A stretch of DNA of 64,000 nucleotides, taken from assembly GCA_024741835.1 (NCBI GenBank), contig JAENRP010000068.1:1-64000 (forward strand), read 5' to 3'. The stretch's first letter is position 1, and the number at the start of each line of letters is the position of its first letter. This stretch comes from Diplocarpon mali (taxonomy: Eukaryota; Ascomycota; Leotiomycetes; Helotiales; Drepanopezizaceae). Positions 59,180 through 64,000 of the stretch are shown here, in pieces. The translations under genes and the position numbers were made by a program. The notes under the pieces are model-generated. The model did no database searches, was not told the origin of the DNA, and was given only the letters and a program-made list of their open reading frames with translations.

Positions 59180-59641
59180 GTTAAGAGATTAAAGGAGGAG
59201 GGAAGCTTAATATATATGCCTTCTCAAAGGCCCCTCTTTTTCCCTTTTACAAATTATTATAATTTATAGCTATAGTAGATTACAACTTTAGATAACTCTT
59301 TAATAAAGAGTCTTAAACCTACTAGAATGCAACCGGACTATAATCGCACTACTATAAGGCTTAAATAAAGACCTTAGATTGCTTCTATCACTTAGACACC
59401 TTTCCTTTCCCTCTTTGCTATTTTATCTTTGCTATTTGCCTTAATCTTTACTATTCTACTTTATATATATACTATCCTTATTACCTATTATACCTGCCTT
59501 TGCTATTAAGCTATTTGTCTTTGCTATTTTATTCTTTATTGCTATTTGATTATTTGCTACCAATCTGCCTCTATTATATACCTGTTTTGCGTACTTCCTT
59601 ATGCGAGTTGAAAAGGTCTTTTCAAAAGAGAGTACTGCTGG
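59180..59641 (+). other. Co1-C 3' non-coding end
   Basis: Begins with target duplication GTTAA of Gy1-B and continues the T-rich TTTGCTATT repeats seen in Co1-D 45140-45290. Confidence 0.8.
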
Positions 59642-59940
59642 TATTAGTACGCAGATTCCTATGCAGGAGGCAAGCTGCCCTTATTCCTAAGGTCATCCTA
59701 TACAGCTGTACTATATACGATATAAGGGGTTTCATATATATTTCAGATAGCTATTCAGCCAGAGGACTTTAGAAGGATATCTATATACAGCTAAGAGGGA
59801 CTATAGGAGGGAGGACATTCATAGGTATAAAGGTACTATCTCAGTTATATAAAGATAGACAGATATTATAATAGATTCTTTTTAATAACAAGTACTTAAC
59901 TATATTCATATGAATATCGATTACCGGTATAGAACCTATA
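59642..59940 (+). repeat. Co1-C 3' LTR
   Basis: 299 bp, TATTAGTACG...AACCTATA, followed by GAAGG. Confidence 0.92.
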
Positions 59941-60484
59941 GAAGGAGTCGGAATTGACTCCTAGGCCCGGCTCGCGAGTGAGAATTAGGCCTAGGGTTAA
60001 TAATAGTATAGTATACCTAAAGAGGTTATTATCTGACTCTTCGTCTTCCTTCTGAATCTTCCTAAAAGGCTTCTTACCTTTTGATAATAATAGCAAGGAC
60101 TTGTCGTCCTTGCCTTTAAAGTAATAGAATACGTACTTCTTCCTTAAGTCCTTCTTTTAAGCCTCTCTTTTCGATTTATTAATTGCAAAGCAATCTTCTA
60201 CCTTATAGTATAGCTCTAGTTGCTTATAATAAGGATAGGAGGAGTTAAGGGAAGAGGTAGTAGTATTCCTAAAGGTACTCTTCTTTAAGTCTTTAAAACC
60301 TCTCTTATTTTCTAACTTCTTATAATCAAAGGAATGCAACTTACTAGCCGATTTATTACTATATAAGACGGTTCTGTTCATTTTTAAACTTTATAAGGCT
60401 CAAGCTTCGTTAGTAATATCTTTAATAAAAGCTTTAAGCGAGATCTCTGATTTTCGTCCAGCTACTATAACTAAGCGAAGGTTA
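59941..60484 (-). pseudogene. Co2-A gag, C-terminal part
   Basis: Minus strand, colinear with Co2-B 33130-33660. Open stretch 60157-60381 holds the zinc-knuckle region Y-P-Y-Y-K-Q-L-E...V-E-D-C-F with one cysteine kept. A second open piece, from the K-G-K-K-P-F block leftward, contains palindrome 59957-59979 (L-T-R-E-P-G-L-G-V-N-S) and runs out of gag into the Co1-C LTR. Fewer stops than any Co1 gag. Confidence 0.85.
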
Positions 60485-60791
60485 TGTAACGATTGCACCC
60501 CTAACTGGTGCAATTACCTAGGAGTACAGCATTTTAAGGTTTTACAATCTCGATTCGATATAGGGTTATTTCGAATCGACCCTAATAGTGTAAAAGGATA
60601 TTCTTACATAATATTACGTAAACGGGCAAAGAGCTTAGAGCTGCTTATATATATAAGGGAGAAGGGCTCTCCTATAGGGAGGGCTCTCTAACTTCTTCGT
60701 TTCCTTCATATTAGACCTATAGAATACGCCTTTTGCACTACTTCTTGCTCCCATACTTGATCTCGCATTTCGGTGGTTCTGTATCGTTACA
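60485..60791 (-). repeat. solo LTR of Gy2
   Basis: 307 bp, TGTAACGATTGC...TATCGTTACA, both ends unmutated; perfect duplication GGTTA (60480-60484, 60792-60796). No internal sequence, so it arose by LTR-LTR recombination. Confidence 0.93.
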
Positions 60792-61074
60792 GGTTAAAGC
60801 GTTATCGATCTGCCTAAATAGGCCATCTACTAGAATAGCTAGCAATAAATATAATAGGGTGCTAGTAAGAGGGAGGGGCAGAGTCGAGAGCTTCCAATTT
60901 AGTGATTAAAAGCCTAAAGGCGACAACATAAGCTTCAAGTGAATTAAAGTCATTATATTTAATAGTAACGTAAGTCTGGATAGCGTTATATTCAAGCACT
61001 ATTCCAGATCCTTTGTACTATTTTTAAAGAGCTTCCTATATATCTAAGGCAGATTTATCGCCTTCTATATAAGC
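60792..61074 (-). pseudogene. Co2-A gag, middle part
   Basis: Continues gag on the other side of the solo LTR, colinear with Co2-B about 32840-33125. It stops at 61074 where Co2-C begins; TAAGC (61070-61074) is the expected target duplication of Co2-C. Confidence 0.8.
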
Positions 61075-61321
61075 TGTAGCAAGAAGGTTCTCTGATAGTG
61101 AACTTAATAGTAAACTAGAAGAGGGCACAAAGAAGTATGAGGTGCAAACGACGATATTGGATGTCTTAATTCATAAGAGCTCTCTAACTAGGAGCTATTT
61201 AAGGTAAGCGGCCTTCTTAGCGAAGGCGCTAAGTCATATAGGAAGTCATATGATATATTATATATATAATATATCATATGACAGATCATATAACAAATAT
61301 ATAATAGGCATACCTATAATA
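61075..61321 (-). repeat. Co2-C 3' LTR (247 bp)
   Basis: Plus strand TGTAGCAAG...CCTATAATA, followed by CACCCCTTT, the complement of the polypurine tract. CATATGA hairpin present at about 61245-61282. A short AGCGGCCTTCTTAGCGAAGGCGC-like stretch near 61207-61230 is not in the Co2-B LTRs. Confidence 0.88.
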
Positions 61322-61481
61322 CACCCCTTTAAGGAGACCTTTAAAGGTACTCACTAGCAATATATATGATATTATAACTTTTATTATAATCTATAGTTTT
61401 ATATGAAAAATCAACTTGCAGATATAGGAAATAGAGTAGAGTTCGCTAGCGCGAAATCCACCCTTTAGTAAGTCAAAATCA

Positions 61482-61590
61482 ACTCGCAGGCCTGGCCCAG
61501 GAGTAAAAAAAATCATCCCTTAATAGAAGTATAAAAAAAAATCACCTTATAATAGAGGTGTAAAAAAAAATCACCCTTTAATCAAGGTGC
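61482..61590 (-). repeat. Co2-C 3' palindrome and AAAAATCACC repeats
   Basis: Palindrome 61482-61504, then three copies of TAAAAAAAATCACC; same arrangement as Co2-B 37010-37116 in reverse. Confidence 0.75.
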
Positions 61591-64000
61591 AGAACCTTTA
61601 TATTTAACAATTTGATAAAGGCAGCATAGTTAAAGCTATTTAAGCTTTTAGTAAGTCCATCGGCGGCATTGTCTTTAGTATTAGTATATTAGAGATTTAA
61701 ATAGCCTTTTCGAAGCTCTTGCCAAATATAATAGAACTTAATATCGATATGCTTCGTTCTTTAATAATATTTAGGGTTTTTAATAAGATAAAGGGCTCTT
61801 TAATTATCGCAAATCATCTCGACTTTAGTAGCATTGTTGCTACTATAGCCTATTTCCTTAAGTACCTGGCGTATCTAAGAGGCCTCTTATGCGAATTTGC
61901 ATATAGTAATATACTCTACTTCTATAGATAAGAGAGTGATAATAGTCTATCGCTTAAAGGAGGCGCTAATTACGCTATTATTAAGGAAGAAGATAGCCCT
62001 AGAATAGGAGGCTCTAGTTCCTTTATTACCTACTTAGTTAGAATCGCAGTAGCTATGCAATTTCTAAAGCTCTAAGTCAGTTGTTTTACTTTTAAAGGTA
62101 GTATAATAGAATCGCATTCCTTATAAGTATTATAAAACTTGTTTTAAAGCTATTATATATTATAGTAAAGGGTTAGTAAGGAATTTGCTAAGAATAGAGT
62201 AATAGTATAGTATATCCTAATGCATATAGTGCGTAAGGTACTATAGAGAACTATAGATCTTTTAATATAGCTTCACTTCTTATAGAGTGGCTTGGCCTTT
62301 AAATTTAACTATATAAACTTTATAGCTATTAGCAAAAGGCATTAGTACGCTTTTGCAATTAGTTATATAAAAACGTTTAAAAACCTTATTAATATAGGTA
62401 TCTTAATAAAGTAAGATTATTTTATTTTATCGATCTCTAATTATATATACTCTTAAGAAGTAGTTAGCCAGTTCGCCACTTATAATTTCGAAGAGGTTGC
62501 AAAGATCTCTCTTAAACTTATTATATATATCACCCTTCTTTGCTACTATAAGGAAGTTGTTAATATAAGTGATAATAAGAATCCGAGAGGCGCGGTTAAT
62601 ATATATGTAATTATTAGTATTAAGAGGTTGAAAATCGAGCTTTTATAGCTTAGACTATAGCTTTTCTTACTATAGTTATAGAAATTGCTTTAAGCTATAT
62701 AAGGCCTTAAGAAGCTTAAGATAGTAGTCTTAAGATAATAGAATAACCTTATCTTAAGTATATCTAAGAAGTAACTTGATATAAATATTAAAGTTAGCTT
62801 TTAAATTAAGGAAAGCTATCTTAATATCAAACTAATTTAGCTTAAAGTTATATAGCGCTATAAGTGCAATTGCAATCTTCTAAACTATAGATTTGCATAC
62901 TTTAATAAATATCTAATTATAATCTCGACCTTATTATTATATATAGCCTTATATAATAAATCTGACCTTCTATTAAGAGATTTCCCTATTTTAGTCTCTT
63001 TTTATTTTAAAAATAAGCCTTGATCTAAGTACTCTATTATTTTTAAAAAGTTTTAAGCGTTTTACTACTACTTATATATTCTTATAAGCAAGGGAATTAT
63101 ACTTAAAGTTGATCGCAGATCGCTATTTATTAGTATTATCGCAAGAGAGGGCTTGTTCGACTGTTTTTAAGTCATTTAAATATAGAAAGTCGAATAAGGC
63201 CATATAAAAGGCGCTTAAATAGGCTTCCTTATTATTAGAGTTGTTAGCTTTAAGTCCAAGAGCATAAGTTGAGCGAGTAGCTCTCTTTTCAAAAGGCTAA
63301 GGGTGAGCCTTATTCTTTAAACCAAGAGGTCTTCCTCTCTTTCTTAGAGTTGGAAGCTTAGCTTTAGTAGCTTCTTTTAAATCGACTCGCGGTCCCAGCC
63401 CAGGAGTGAAATCATTATAAGAGTTAGAAATGACTCGCGGTCCCAGCCTAAGAGTGAAATCGTAAGAGTCAGAATTGACTTGCGGTCCCGGCCCAGGAGT
63501 GAAAATATCGTTTTAAGAAGTGACTCGCAAGCCCAGCCTAGGAGTAAAATCACCCCTCAATTGCGGCTCTATAATTAGGCCGTCTTTATCAAATCGAACG
63601 TAAGAAGATCGAATAATCTTTTCCCTTATTTGCAATAGCATATAGATCTGATAGATACTTCTACTATTAAATCCGATAAGAGTACTTACCTCTACTCTTA
63701 AAGTAAGTTTATTATTCTAAGTTCGCTTTTCTTTCTCAATTAGCATATAAACGCGATAGCCTAGTACTTAAAGATATTTAACTAAAGGAGTATAAGGCTT
63801 ATTAGGCTTAATATTATCCCAAAAGACCTTATATAAAGTCTTACCACTTAGAATATCAGAAGTAGTAAGATTAGTAATATATATTACTAAAAGGAGGAGG
63901 TAAAGCTAGAGAAAGGAGGGGATATTTTAATCAATTACAGCTATTTGCAACTTTTCTATTAGTGTGCGAATTAATTATTCTAATCTACTATCTTATTCTA
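61591..64000 (-). pseudogene. Co2-C integrase, RT and RNase H (decayed, partial)
   Basis: RNase H about 62150-61600 (open piece 61719-61931 is on the opposite strand), reverse transcriptase about 63100-62300 with the catalytic motif reading Y-I-N-N (rc of 62556-62567), a linker with four palindrome units, and integrase from about 63560 to the edge. More heavily mutated than Co2-B. Confidence 0.83.
63385..63545 (-). repeat. palindrome tandem array, four units, Co2-C integrase-RT linker
   Basis: 63385-63407, 63433-63455, 63478-63500, 63523-63545; spacings 48, 45, 45 bp. Co2-A and Co2-B have three units here. Confidence 0.87.

Larger units (their letters stand above)
22980..59940 (+). mobile_element. 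Co1-C, Ty1/copia element holding the TRIM and Gy1-B
   Basis: 5' LTR 22980-23278, 3' LTR 59642-59940, identical target duplication GAAGG outside both. The 5' LTR still begins TGTTGG, confirming the unmutated end sequence. Internal sequence is 23279-29808, 30308-30798 and 59180-59641 once the nested TRIM and Gy1-B are removed. Confidence 0.9.
19906..61074 (-). mobile_element. Co2-A, outermost Ty1/copia element, in visible pieces
   Basis: The pieces are 19906-22979 (RNase H, RT, integrase), 59941-60484 and 60792-61074 (gag), all minus strand and colinear with Co2-B. Gy1-A cuts its left side, Co1-C splits it with duplication GAAGG (22975-22979 and 59941-59945), a Gy2 solo LTR lies in gag, and Co2-C cuts the gag again at 61074. 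Neither of its own LTRs is in the window. Confidence 0.85.
61075..64000 (-). mobile_element. Co2-C, Ty1/copia element, 3' part, runs off right edge
   Basis: 3' LTR 61075-61321, then leftward-reading RNase H, RT and integrase. It sits in the gag of Co2-A, a family member inserted in its own kind. The 5' half lies beyond 64000. Confidence 0.9.

Noticed and set aside
59030..59269. 79-codon frame in the Gy1-B 3' LTR
   Set aside because: Runs across the LTR boundary and target duplication into Co1-C non-coding DNA.
1..64000. Centromere or mating-type-like functional AT-rich region
   Set aside because: Composition and nesting fit centromeric or subtelomeric DNA, but no satellite, gene or other marker here supports either.
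1..64000. tRNA or 5S rRNA genes
   Set aside because: Only a box A-like 12-mer in the TRIM LTR and tRNA-complementary primer sites were seen; no foldable tRNA.

Overview
The window is a nest of LTR retrotransposons in very AT-rich, TpA-rich DNA. No host gene, rRNA, tRNA or CRISPR array was recognised. Coding frames can be followed only by allowing for in-frame stops that look like former CAA, CAG, CGA or TGG codons. Copies differ almost only by C/T and G/A transitions, mostly CpA to TpA. This is the signature of repeat-induced point mutation (RIP), so the source is most likely a filamentous ascomycete (Pezizomycotina), in a gene-free AT-rich block. That is inference from sequence style; no species marker is present.

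Five families account for all but about the first 405 bases. Co1 is Ty1/copia: 8.0 kb, 299-bp LTRs, four copies A-D. Co2 is Ty1/copia: 5.6 kb, 240-bp LTRs, copies A-C. Gy1 is a Ty3/gypsy chromovirus with 251-273-bp LTRs, copies A and B. Gy2 is a second Ty3/gypsy chromovirus: 7.6 kb, 307-bp LTRs, one full copy and one solo LTR. The fifth is a 499-bp terminal-repeat retrotransposon in miniature (TRIM).

The insertion order can be read from split elements and 5-bp target-site duplications (TSDs). Co2-A (minus) is the oldest host, visible at 19906-22979 and 59941-61074. Into it went Gy1-A (minus, left end to 19905), Co1-C (plus, 22980-59940, TSD GAAGG), a Gy2 solo LTR (60485-60791, TSD GGTTA) and Co2-C (minus, from 61075 past the right edge). 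Gy1-A was hit by Co1-A (1483-17618), which was hit by Co1-B (3179-11186). Co1-C was hit by the TRIM (29809-30307) and by Gy1-B (30799-59179, TSD GTTAA). Gy1-B was hit by Co2-B (31936-37516, TSD ATACT), Co1-D (37651-45670, TSD TATAA) and Gy2 (50771-58331, TSD ACTGC).

All gag-pol frames are dead. Stops are frequent, and catalytic motifs are changed in the copies where I read them (for example the reverse transcriptase YLDD reads YLNN in Gy1-B).

The less ordinary content is: (1) long antisense reading frames in the 3' regions of two unrelated families, Co1 and Gy2; (2) a 23-bp imperfect palindrome, about 26 copies, sitting in linkers of both Co2 and Gy1 polyproteins and in both orientations; (3) the TRIM, whose primer site and polypurine tract match those of Co2; (4) a 62-bp GT-AG segment near the Co1 3' end that is cleanly missing from Co1-B, as if that copy came from spliced RNA.
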